Assembly: GCA_027475525.1 (NCBI GenBank)
Contig: JAMWFC010000051.1
Coordinates: 819,205 to 883,204, forward strand
Direction of reading: 5' to 3'
Length of the DNA: 64,000 nt
Source of the DNA: Macrolepiota albuminosa
Lineage: Eukaryota > Basidiomycota > Agaricomycetes > Agaricales > Agaricaceae
Shown piece after piece: positions 1 through 9,466 of the stretch. The stretch's first letter is position 1. Each line of letters begins with the position of its first letter. The translations under genes were made by a program, and so were the position numbers. Under the pieces are notes generated by a model, which was not told the DNA's origin, did not search any database, and saw only the letters and a list, made by a program, of their open reading frames with translations.

Positions 1-55
1 TCGCAGCCTTCGCGGAAAAAAGTGAGCTATCACCACCTGCGCCTCCCGATGTCAC

Positions 56-427
56 ATGGAACGCACCGGGATGACTTCTCGTCCAATTCCATCAGCAGGA
101 ATAAGTCCAATCTTGAGCGACCTCCGCGCAGTCGTGGACAGAGCTCTAAAGGGTGCGCGGAACATTATCGTTGTGGTAGAGGCTCCCAATGTGAAAAAGT
201 GGTCGGCCGAGCTCGCCGATCATGCACGTGGCCGACGCGTCCCGATCCGAGGGATAGCACTTACACTAATTAGAAGAAATATCGTCACCAGTGTGTTGCC
301 GGTCAAGTCGAATGTAATTTTCCAATTCGCGAAGTTTATGAGTGCATCAATGTGTCCCTGCCACTCTTTCTGGCACGGAAAGCGGAAAGAACTCATCACA
401 AGCCTCGCGTTATTTGGTGTTGTTTAA
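56..427 (+). CDS. Unidentified small reading frame at the window edge
   Basis: An ATG-initiated frame of 123 codons; I do not recognise the product. Its central part (about residues 20-65) reads like ordinary protein, with a hydrophobic IIVVVEAP strand, but the last third is rich in Cys, Met and Phe and looks like intron or 3' flank. A second frame is open from base 1 and meets a GTGAGC donor-like site at 22, so this may be the last exon of a gene that begins outside the window. No stop-to-stop test or homology supports either reading, so the call is weak. Confidence 0.2.
   Translation: MERTGMTSRPIPSAGISPILSDLRAVVDRALKGARNIIVVVEAPNVKKWSAELADHARGRRVPIRGIALTLIRRNIVTSVLPVKSNVIFQFAKFMSASMCPCHSFWHGKRKELITSLALFGVV
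235..240. promoter_or_regulatory. MCB box (ACGCGT), distal copy
   Basis: Perfect ACGCGT hexamer about 250 bp upstream of the CDT2 start codon. It is the most distal of three upstream copies. It lies inside the doubtful frame 56-427, so alone it could be chance. Confidence 0.3.
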
Positions 428-433
428 ACTTTA

Positions 434-466
434 ACGCGTCGCGCTTTCTTCTCTTTGTTGACGCGT
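434..466. promoter_or_regulatory. Pair of MCB boxes upstream of CDT2
   Basis: Two perfect ACGCGT hexamers at 434-439 and 461-466, 27 bp apart, the nearer one ending 25 bp before the CDT2 ATG. ACGCGT is the MluI cell-cycle box bound by MBF-type factors (Mbp1/Swi6, Cdc10), which drive G1/S genes. Fission yeast cdt2 is a known MBF target, so placement and neighbour agree. Binding itself is inferred. Confidence 0.55.
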
Positions 467-491
467 TTTCTAGCTCCGTCACATTGGCTCA

Positions 492-2382
492 ATGATTCCG
501 ATCCCATCTTCGTCTCCTTCACAGATGCTCCATGAACGAACGAATATTCCCTGTATTCCAGTTCAGACGAAACTATCTTTCGCTCTACCCACACCTCCGT
601 CAGACAAACCCATAAATTCTTCCACGGGACTATTGAGAAAGCGCAAGCTCAGTTGCTCTGCGGCAGATGACACAGATACCAAACCCAATTGCATAAAATG
701 GGTCGGCAGTGATGATGATGTTGAAATGGAAGACGCGACGCGTCCACCCCGAGCACGCAGATACACATCATTTCACAAAGTAATGCGAACAGCGGCAGCA
801 GTACCCGGGCGGAGGCGAGAAGATAGTATGTCACAGATACTGCACTTTTGCGTTTGACCTGCTTATTTTGTCATAAAGCTCCTACTCGAGCGATTCTCCA
901 ATCTTTCGTCTCTTCCAATAAATCGGACGTTTACAAGTGCCAGTCTAGTGACGTAGACGGATATTTAACACCGCCATACGCATGTTCTTATACGAAAGGT
1001 AAACAAATTGATCACTCACCAGTGAAGGGACTGACTATAAAGACTAGGCGCAAAAAATGGCCGCATACCAATACTAGCCATAGCCACTGAGCAAGGAACA
1101 GTGCACGTCATGAACACGTCTAAAAGAAATGACTGGGACTTAGGTGTGTAAGAATTAGCTATTGATGCGCTGGAAAAATGACTTTCGTGATAGAACCACC
1201 TCGAACGACGTTACAGGTCCACCAGAATGGGATTTTTGATATCAAATGGAACAACGACGATACACTTCTAGCCACTTGCTCTGGAGATCAGTCAACACAC
1301 ATTACCTGCGTGACTGAGGAGAAAGTTATGTATGCCCTTCGTGCGCATACGAGCACCGTTAAGTGTGCTGCATGGGATCCAAACAATGCAAATCTTCTTA
1401 GTACTGGGGGACGAGACGGTTCAATCTGCTTGTGGGATCTACGTATTTCGGGGACCGGCGATGAAGATGGTTCCACCGTTCTGAAACCTGTGATAACTAT
1501 TCCTGGAGCGCATGAAGAATCGGCGTCAAAGGCTAGACGTCGGTGCAAGAAAGCATCGGGATCAAGGAGCATTACCAGTATACTGTACCCTGAAATGGGA
1601 ACCTATGGCCTGGTTAGCAGCGGCTCGTTTGATGGGTAAGTAATAATCCTGTCACTTGTTGATAATGAACGTCCAACTTACGAGTGTGTACACATCAGTG
1701 TTATTAAACATTGGGACTTGAGATCGCCAGCCAAAGGGAAAGGATCTGCCAAGCCCAAATCTCCTATGACCTTGTACTCGTCTACAGATGATCCGACAAC
1801 GCTATATGGCTCTCGTCGTCCCCGTGGGATTATCAAGTTGACACTTGGTATAGGGGTATCATCTGGGCTCATTTTCGGCCTTGGGGTCGACTCCAGGGTC
1901 CATGTCTACGATGTTCTCTCTTTGAATCCGCTGCCTGTGAACTATTCCCACAAAAACATGCAGACCAACTCCTTCTATATAGGACTAAACTTGTCACCCT
2001 GTGGCCGTTGGCTTGCCACGGGTAGCGGCGCAGGGAAGAATAGCACCCAGGGAAGCGCATTCCTCTTCGACGTCGGTAGTGCAACTTGTCAATATATACC
2101 TGCTCATCTACAAGAGGGTGTACAATTGATAAGTCAACAGGGAGAGGTTGGCGCTGTAGATTGGGCGGAGAATATGATGGCATCTTGTGCCGACGATGGA
2201 ACAGTCCGTGTATGGAGACCGGACGTGAAGATTTACCGTGAATGCATCGAGGATCCTCATCTTGTGCCGACGATGGAACAGTCCGTGTATGGAGACCGGA
2301 CGTGAAGATTTACCGTGAATGCATCGAGGATCCTAGAATATGCGATGGGATTGGAGTTGGCACTCGTAATTCTTTCGCATAG
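492..2382 (+). CDS. cdt2: CDT2/DTL-like WD40 substrate receptor of CRL4 ubiquitin ligase
   Basis: WD40 propeller protein; the family recruits PCNA-bound substrates (Cdt1, Spd1, Set8) to the Cul4-Ddb1 ligase in S phase. A basic, low-complexity N-terminal exon starts at the ATG at 492. The first blade is recognisable near 1068-1140 (LAIATEQGTVHV). Further blades follow in the exon from about 1193 (CSGDQSTHI, GGRDGSICLWDLR) and after an intron at about 1636-1699 (VIKHWDLRSP, then SPCGRWLATGS, typical of CDT2, and DDGTVRVWRPD). Two problems are visible. A 77-bp tandem duplication at 2181-2334 shifts the frame; with one copy removed the frame runs to a TAG at 2380-2382. The exon near 1023-1067 joins the first blade only if one A is dropped from an A6 run near 1051-1056. 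MCB boxes lie just upstream. Confidence 0.8.
2181..2334. repeat. 77-bp tandem duplication no. 1 (in CDT2)
   Basis: Copies 2181-2257 and 2258-2334 match exactly with no spacer. Lies in the last coding exon of CDT2 and causes a frameshift. Confidence 0.97.
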
Positions 2383-2516
2383 TACAGTTTGTAGATGGCA
2401 CATATCGTACTTGTACTATATTACTTTTTAGACTTCTTGCGCCACAATGGGATTGGGTGTTACTAACATGACGTCAACCGTAGAGGTCTCAAAATATCTT
2501 TGTCGCAGTTAAACCC

Positions 2517-3724
2517 ATGTCGTCTAGGTATTCGTCCTTCGCGGTAGTGGGTGCTGGCTACGTCGGCCTTCCTATCATAAAGGCGCTCATTCAACAAAAA
2601 GCTTCCGTGCTGGTCCTCACTCGCTCACCTCCAAAACCTGATCTTCCCGATGGTGTCCAGGTAGTACAATTCAGACACACTATAGCGAGTATCGCTGGGG
2701 CGCTACAGCAACACTGCATCGAAGTCGTCATCTCCACGATTGATGCTGACGACTTACCTTTCCAAAACTCCGTTGCTGAAGTTTCAAAAGGGGCAGGCGT
2801 CAAACTCTTCTTACCTTCTGATTTCGGCATGCCTGCTGAAGGGTCCCAAGACCCGTTTATAGCAATGGACAAGAGCGCAAGTCAAGTTTTTCCTTATAGA
2901 CTAAGAGACAATCAAACTGATCAATGTGTCAGAGTACATCCAATCCATCGGCATCCCAACTGCCAGAATCTATGCAAGTCACTTATTGAACATGAGTTGT
3001 CTCACCACTAAAACGGCATAATAGACCGGGTTTCTCATGGAATTAATCCCTGATCTCGTGGGATCCAGATTCAATGGCAAGGTGAACCTTTTGAAGAGTA
3101 TACAAGGTGAAACACCTATCTCATTTACTTCAATATACGATGTCGCTGGTACGTGCTTTACAGGCCATTGATCTGCTAGCGGCTCATCATGTTGCAGGTT
3201 TTGTTGCTTACGTCCTGACAAAACTTGATCCGGCCCGTCTAATGTATACCTCATTCAAACTCATCATGTTGCAGGTTTTGTTGCTTACGTCCTGACAAAA
3301 CTTGATCCGGCCCGTCTAATGTATACCTCATTCAAAATTGAAGGTCAGAGGGCAAGTATTGTTGATATTGCATCAATACTTGAAATGAGTATTGAGCCAG
3401 TGGAGGAGGTTCCCTCGCCGAGTTCCCTCTCGCAGGTTTCTTCCAAGAGTATTTTGAGACCGGCAAAGGGGCTATAGATCCCAGGGATCCAGCAGAAGGC
3501 AAGGAAGGGAAAGAAGAAAAGGGAGGAAACTCTAATCACTTGTGGGAGAATCACCACTGGAAGATGATTAGCGAAGTCCTTCCAAAGAAGAAGAAAAGGG
3601 AGGAAACTCTAATCACTTGTGGGAGAATCACCACTGGAAGATGATTAGCGAAGTCCTTCCAAAGCAAGCTCATCTCTACATGCCTAAGCCAGACAGCATC
3701 CTCGCAAGCCATAAGACGCATTAA
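2517..3724 (+). CDS. NmrA-like / isoflavone-reductase-like NAD(P)-binding protein
   Basis: Atypical short-chain dehydrogenase of the NmrA/PCBER group; substrate unknown. The N-terminus has a Rossmann fold with the glycine motif VVGAGYVGLP and a basic patch LTRSPPKP after strand 2, suggesting NADP(H). LFLPSDFGMP follows, the usual 'P-S-E/D-F' segment of this family. After an intron near 2885-2915 the frame continues with SIGIPTARIYASHLL, then ELIPDLVG and ISFTSIYDVAG. Two 77-bp duplications (3183-3336 and 3511-3664) break the C-terminal half. With single copies, the frame reads through NHLWENHHWKMISEVLPK to a TAA at 3722-3724. The usual fungal length of about 300 residues fits. The lysine of PCBER-type catalysis cannot be assigned securely. 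Confidence 0.7.
3183..3336. repeat. 77-bp tandem duplication no. 2 (in NmrA-like gene)
   Basis: Copies 3183-3259 and 3260-3336, exact and adjacent. Confidence 0.97.
3511..3664. repeat. 77-bp tandem duplication no. 3 (in NmrA-like gene)
   Basis: Copies 3511-3587 and 3588-3664, exact and adjacent; second event in the same gene. Confidence 0.97.
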
Positions 3725-3950
3725 ATACAATGATATGCCGTGAAGTAAGCAATTAAGTAGAGATGGTATCGTAAGAGAACGCAGACCACGAAATCCTGAA
3801 TTGGCCGAGGCCCGCAAAGACTAGTCACATAAATTACAGACGCAACGATCGACGGCATGCTTTCATGCCGTTGCGTGAGACGAAAGGGACATCCTTAAAT
3901 TATTTCTTTTGTATAGCATTAACAAGCCTGTAGAGAATGAAAAAATATGA

Positions 3951-4765
3951 CTACAGATCATGCCAAAGCGTGTCGACGTACCAGTCTAAGCCTTCCTCTA
4001 AGCCTTCCCCTTTTGTTGCACAGCTCCCCCTCACGCTCCATGGTCTTGTCTTTTCACCACCAGCGAGACCTAGCTGTTCACTAATTTCCTCAGGCTTTAT
4101 AGCTCCTTGAGTATCTTGTTTATTGCAGAACACAAGGAGTGGGACACCCTTCAACTCTTCTTCGGAAAGCATTGTTAGTAGTTCAGTACGTGACGTTGAC
4201 AAGCGAGCAGTATCGGCAGAGTCAATTACATAGATGATCGCAGACGTATTGGGGAAATAACAACGCCAATAAGGCCTAGAATGATCGTTGATGGAGAACA
4301 GCTGCCAAAAAGGATCCCAAACACGACGAACCTTATGCTTGACTGTCCTCCTAAATCCCATACCTGAAACTTGATGTTTTTGTACTGTTATTCTGGTCAA
4401 CGAGCAAGATTACTGATGGTGTGACAGAAATCACCTGTACTGTCTCGACGTTGAAACCAATTGCTAAATAATAGGTCAGAGGCAATCACTATATATGATA
4501 AAGACGCATACTTGGTATGGTCGAGACAACTTCCCCAATCTAAATTGAATGGGCACATATGAATGTGATATAATAGCATGCACACCTGAAGCCGATATAG
4601 TATGGTAGTCTGCTGGCGATGAGACAAGAACTTTCAACAGACACGTCAGTGACATACCTTGCCAGCTGAATCTAACCCGAGCATTAAAATTCGTACATCT
4701 TGATCTTTGCTCCACCGAACCAGCGATGCAAGTGAAGAGAAAAGAGACGATATCGTGAGACCCAT
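3951..4765 (-). CDS. arl1: ARL1-type ADP-ribosylation-factor-like small GTPase
   Basis: Small GTPase of the trans-Golgi that recruits GRIP-domain golgins. It reads cleanly through several short introns. Exon 1 begins MGLTISSLFSSLASL, with Gly2 available for myristoylation, and reaches the P-loop GLDSAGK before a GTATGT donor at 4657. Later exons give TTILYRLQ, IGEVVSTIPT (switch I), IGFNVETVQ, then YKNIKFQVWDLGGQSSIR (switch II DxGGQ) and PYWRCYFPNTSAIIYVIDSAD. The guanine motif NKQD is present, and the C-terminal SCATKGEGLEEGLDW holds the SAxxG-like motif. Length of about 180 residues is standard. All nucleotide-binding motifs are intact, and no duplication interrupts it. ARF proper is the main alternative, but the N-terminal helix and SMLxEEELK-type region favour ARL1. 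Confidence 0.9.
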
Positions 4766-4927
4766 AAGTCACCTGTGTTCGAAAAACAGAAACTTGTGAC
4801 GACTGGTAACCTCAGGCGTTTGTTGGCCGCGTGGCTTCCGATTTGCGATGATCAATCCGACTCTTAGGGGTTCCTGTACTTCTTTGTCGTTTGAACTATT
4901 TGGTCCTACTCTGATTCATTAGGTGTC

Positions 4928-5898
4928 ATGACGATATCCGAAACCTCTCAGAGCACTTCTAGTCCTCCAGTTGCCAAACCTAGGTCAACGCGTTGCCTTG
5001 AATTGGATGTCTCCCCTACTGAAAAGCAGACGACCGAAGTGAAAAAAAAGTCAAAGAGGCACAGAAAAGATATTGATTCTGCAGAGAAAGCTATTCCTCA
5101 GGCTTTGATTGAGAAAGAGAAGAAGTTAAAAAAGCGGAAACGAGAGGCAGAGCGGCTTGTTGATGAATACGGCCCAGAGGAAAAAGAGGACTCGAGAAGG
5201 AAGGCCAAAAAAAAGGTAAAGCGCGCGGAGGAAGATTCGTCCGGCCCTACTACCACATTCGATGTCATTGTGCCAGCAAAGAAACGCAAAAATAAAACTG
5301 GGTTTCTTGATCCCAATGAAGACGCATCTCTGTCCGAGCAATCCAAAAAATGTCAGTCAGTCGGTCTGGCATATTCCGAAAGACTTGGACAGACTTTCTG
5401 AAATTAACTAGGCTTAACATACGCCTTTTTTCAGTTCCATCGTCCATCAAAATGGAAGTTCAACAAAGCCCGGCAGAACTGGATTCTTCGTAACATATGG
5501 TCAAACGAGATGGTAGACCACATGTTCTCTTTGTGTTCACAAAACTGACGCATTTCACCAGATCCCAGAAGAACATATCCCACTTGTATACGGTTATCTT
5601 GCAAAAGTACAGGGCGGTGTTCGTGAGGTGAGGCAGGCAATTTCTTGGAGTCACTGTCTCTCATGGGAAGGTATAGAATCTGCTTCAGTCGTGTATGACG
5701 GCTCTGGAGAAATCTAAGATTGAGACCACGTCCGAAAAGGCTGGTCCAGCGGATGGTGCCTCGGCTGAGATGGAATCTACACTAGTCACTTTGCCAACCC
5801 CCTCGGCGGCAGAAAATACGAAGATTGTCCGTGCGCGAGCGTTGTTTGACTTGTTAAGCCCATCAAATACCCCCTGTCTCTCAAACAACCTTACTTGA
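4928..5898 (+). CDS. WKF-domain protein (C7orf50-like), probable nucleolar factor
   Basis: The first exon (4928 to about 5350) encodes a very basic low-complexity region with several KKxK/KRKR clusters, probably nuclear or nucleolar localisation. After an intron, the exon from about 5435 carries the domain signature: FHRPSKWKFNKARQNWILRN, then (after a further intron with GTAGAC donor) PEEHIPLVYGYLAKVQGG. This matches the WKF domain of human C7orf50, a protein of the nucleolar proteome without settled function. A last intron (about 5628-5683) joins Glu to SCMTALEKSK and an acidic tail ending at 5896-5898. Exon joins are inferred from phase and splice signals. Confidence 0.7.
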
Positions 5899-6108
5899 TG
5901 GTTCTCCTAAGGGATAAACGCAGGAATGGCTTTTCATGCATTACAATCGAATACTTTGTCATATTATCACAGGAAAAAGAAAGATAAGGTCGATCAACCT
6001 CTCTGAGAAAACGACATAAAATAGTACAGTAAATAACAGTGGAATGCAGCGAAGCACCCGCTAGACCGCTGAGCGGATAGAATTTTAAGACGCCGTACTT
6101 GGGGAAAC

Positions 6109-7413
6109 CTAATCACGGCTTTGACTCCTCGAGCGTGAAGACCTTGTGCTGACGCTCATCGAGGAACCAGTGGAGGCGGATCTAGCCCTTGCACTGTGTG
6201 GAGGGACAGGGCTGGCGGACCTCAACCTCCCGCGGTCATCGCCATCTTGCGACCTATTAGCTAAAGGCGAACGACGTGAAGGAGACCTAGATCTTGACTG
6301 AGAGCGTCCGCCACGTCGATATTTGAGAGGCGTAGAAGAACGTTCCCGGTTACGGCGAGGTGAAGGTGAAGGTGAGTTAGGACGCCGAGAGCTATTAGAG
6401 CGTCGACTAGTATTGCGGGGAGGTGACCTTGAGGGAGTACGTGACACCGAACGGGACGGAGTTAGAGAGCGGTTATTATACCGGCGGCGGTTGCGGGGTG
6501 GTGGGGATGGCGTAGGGGACGAACGGCCACGAATACGTTCTCGGGGAGTTGTACCGTCACGACGGCGAGGACTCCTGCTTCTGCTGCGTCGGTCACTTGT
6601 TTGATAAGAGCTTCGATCACGAGCATCTCTGTAATTGCTCCTTTCACGATCCAGCCTCAAAGCAGGAACCGGGGGGGGAGGCATTGGATCCCTACGCTTC
6701 GAGGCATCTTCTCTCTCTTTTCGAAGCCTGTCTTCTTCTCTCCGTCTGAGTCTGTCCCGCTCCCTTTTCTCTGCATCCCATTTCGCCTTTTGCTGCTGGT
6801 ACCTGATTCGTTCTTCCTCTTTTTTCCTTTCGCGCTCTTCTCGTTCGGCTTGTTTCCTAATCTTTATCTCATCTTGTTTCTCCTTGTCAAAAGCATCTCC
6901 TTCCTGGTAGTCCGACCGTGTTCCAAGGGCACGAGCCATTTTGCTCAACTCGGCTTTTTTGGCAAGGGCAAGACCATGCGTATCAGAAGCTTTGAGACTC
7001 TTGGCGCTTGGTGCTGTAGCGACGAGGTTTTTGAGTAACTCTGCACGAAGGGTGCCAACTTTCTGCTCAATCTCGTCCTCATCAATGCTGGATGAAAACG
7101 TCAGAGGGCACAAGTATTATCAGGAGAAACGTACCCTTTGTCCTCAAGTTCCAGCTGGAGCTCGAGACATTTAATTTCAACTTTTCGCTTCCTTTCATGC
7201 TCCAGAATGGCCTCATCAGGCTCTCGATGCTTGGGAGGTGCAGTATCCCAAGCACTAGCACGATCTTGTGCACTTTCGTGCGAACGGAGGGCAGACAAGT
7301 TACGCACAACATAACCGTTTGTTCCACTTGGTTTCAGGTTAGCAAAGATATGTAGGAACAGAATAAAATTCACACCTTCCACGAGGAGTCGTAAGCCCAA
7401 TTCCGTTGTACAT
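6109..7413 (-). CDS. cwc21: CWC21/SRRM2-like RS-rich spliceosomal protein
   Basis: The N-terminus MYNGIGLTTPRG, split by an intron, continues SGTNGYVVRNLS: the invariant start of Cwc21/SRRM2, which sits near Prp8 and the active site of the activated spliceosome. The cwf21 domain follows (DEAILEHERKRKVEIKCLEL then DEDEIEQKVGTLRAELL across an intron near 7093-7132). Next comes a charged helical stretch rich in Arg/Glu/Lys and a long Arg-Ser repeat tail with many SRSRSP, SPSPSP and RTPSRSP units to a TAG at 6109-6111. At about 400 residues it is far longer than yeast Cwc21 and shorter than human SRRM2, as expected for basidiomycetes. The start codon at 7413 fits the conserved MYNGIG. Confidence 0.88.
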
Positions 7414-7657
7414 GATTGTCAGTGAGGTAAAGTGGTTGTTTGAGAGTAGACTCCGACCGGCAAAGTCCAAGAGCCTCACGTGGCTATTGATTAAATGTCC
7501 GCGTGACCATGAACTCGGCCGAGATCAAAAGATGACGAGCCACACGGCTTGACCGAGCAGGATTAATTGTTAAGGCCGTGTCTGTCGTCGCTAATTCCTC
7601 TAACTAACCACCATCACGACTTCCAGGCTTTTCCTTCCCCTGCGCAGGTTTACTGCC

Positions 7658-9296
7658 ATGGACACCCCTGTCTTGGACCCTTTACCTCCAGCGCGGCAGA
7701 TTCCAGCAGCCTTTGCTGCGAGCGTGCGCAGTTGGTGCGTTTAGTTCCAACCTTTGCGTCGGCATCGAAGCTCAATGACGCACAGGTGGTCTGTTGGCGA
7801 GAAACAAAGTGCAATAAGTGAAGAGCGGCTCCTTAGGTATGTTTTACAGGCCACTCTCCGCTTGATGTCCTAACTCTATTGTAATGTAATGATAGGCGAC
7901 TCCCATTCTATAGACCTCAAAGTCTCACCTCTACATTGAACCACGACAGTCCTGTTACGGCCTACAGTTCCCGCGTCAATTTGAAATCTCCTAGACACTT
8001 CCTTAATACCCTTTCCATGATATCTACCTCACCATCACCTGACGCGCCACCGCCTGCGGTCGTACTTCATGGCTACGGCGCGGGTTTAGGCTTCTTTTAT
8101 CAAAACTTCCCCGCTCTAGCTAACTGGGCAGGTCGCCGCGGATCTTCTGTCTATGCCCTTGACTGGTTAGGCATGGGTCGTTCTGCCCGTGTGCCATTCA
8201 CCATCAAGGCGAAACGTGATGATGTCTCTGGCCGTGTTGCTGAAGCAGAGTCTTTCTTTGTGGATTCTCTTGAAGAGTGGCGGCAGAAAATGGGTCTCGA
8301 TAAGATGACGCTCATTGGACACTCGCTTGGTGCCTACTTTAGCGCAGCCTATGCTCTTAAGTACCCCACAAGGGTTACAAAACTTATTTTGCTCTCCCCA
8401 GCGGGCGTTCCACGTGAAGCGCAGCCTATGCTCTTAAGTACCCCACAAGGGTTACAAAACTTATTTTGCTCTCCCCAGCGGGCGTTCCACGTGACCCAAC
8501 TATAGTATGCCCTCAAGGGAAGTGACAGATACTCGTGACGAGAGTGGCGCCGGATCCGTCGAGCCAGCCACAAAGGCCAAGTTAGATCAGATCAGAGCAG
8601 AGCAAAAGGTAGAAAAGAAGCAGGAGAGCAGAACACGTAGAGTGCTTACATATTTATGGGAGAAGGCTGGAGTCCATTTCAAGTTGTTCGCTCGACTTTC
8701 GTTTGGGGTCCCATGCTGATTGGCAAAGTGAGAATTTGATATGTGATTGCTTGACAAGATTGACGATCTGTTACCAGTATTCTAGTCGCGTTTCACGCGC
8801 CTCTCAGAGGAGGACACGCGCGATATGCACGACTACATCATGAATATCACACTTGCAAAGGGTTCTGGGGAATACTGTATCTGTGAGTCACATAGTATTC
8901 TGCAACAGCTTCTTCTGATTGTTTATACAGCACACATTCTTGCACCTGGCGCGCACGCTCGCTTACCACTCGTTGACCGAATATCTGAACTCAAGATACC
9001 TATAACCTTTGTTTGTCGGTTATTCCACTGTTTTAATGTTTTGATGTGGCTCAAATTTTGTTAAGATGGAGATCATGATTGGATGGACCCCGTAGGCGGT
9101 AAACAGGCTGTAGAGAATTTGCGCCAAGCAGGAAATGGCAAAGGCAGGATGTATATCGTCGGCAATGCTGGCCATCATGGTACTTGTCCATTCCTCTATT
9201 CTTGACTTCCTCCTATTCTTATGCATGACAACAGTATACCTTGACAATGTCCAGGCTGTTAATGATCTTCTAGTGAAAGAGCTTGACCGTCAATAA
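7658..9296 (+). CDS. ABHD5/CLD1-like alpha/beta hydrolase
   Basis: Alpha/beta hydrolase of the ABHD4/ABHD5/Cld1 group, which acts on phospholipids or lysophospholipids at mitochondria or lipid droplets. ATG at 7658 gives MDTPVLDPLPPARQ, then spliced exons with SVGEKQSAISEERLLR. The fold follows: VVLHGYGAGLGFFYQN (oxyanion region), DWLGMGRS, the nucleophile elbow GHSLGA (Ser), and LLSPAGVPR. A 77-bp duplication (8341-8494) then breaks the frame, and the join to the next exon is not certain. Later exons give GWSPFQVVRSTFVWGPML, an acid-region GDHDWMDP, and GNAGHH joined across an intron to VYLDN. This supplies the catalytic His and the HxxxxD acyltransferase motif of this group. Because Ser is retained in the elbow (mammalian ABHD5 has Asn), an active enzyme is likely. 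Stop TAA at 9294-9296. Confidence 0.85.
8341..8494. repeat. 77-bp tandem duplication no. 4 (in ABHD5-like gene)
   Basis: Copies 8341-8417 and 8418-8494, exact and adjacent, immediately after the nucleophile-elbow segment. Confidence 0.97.
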
Positions 9297-9466
9297 TCTT
9301 TAGACTTGTGGGAAGTATAGTGAAGTAGCACTGACAATTACTTATAAGTATTGATATCCGCTTATCTTGTTGTCCTAAATACAGCTTTAGACTACATGTA
9401 AATAACACTGGTAATGAATGTACATATGTATATATGGAAACTGCTAGCAACCATCTTTGATTATTT

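Noticed and set aside
492..600. PIP-box-like QTKLSFAL in the N-terminus of CDT2
   Set aside because: The two aromatic residues at the end of the QxxLxxFF consensus are missing, and the known CDT2 PIP box is C-terminal in animals.
3183..3664. Biological explanation of the tandem duplications as microsatellite-like expansion or transposon footprints
   Set aside because: Units share no sequence, have no common ends, and all have the same length; footprints or slippage would vary in length.
6323..7174. Long plus-strand frames opposite CWC21
   Set aside because: Antisense shadows of an Arg/Ser-repeat coding region, which rarely produces stops in other frames.
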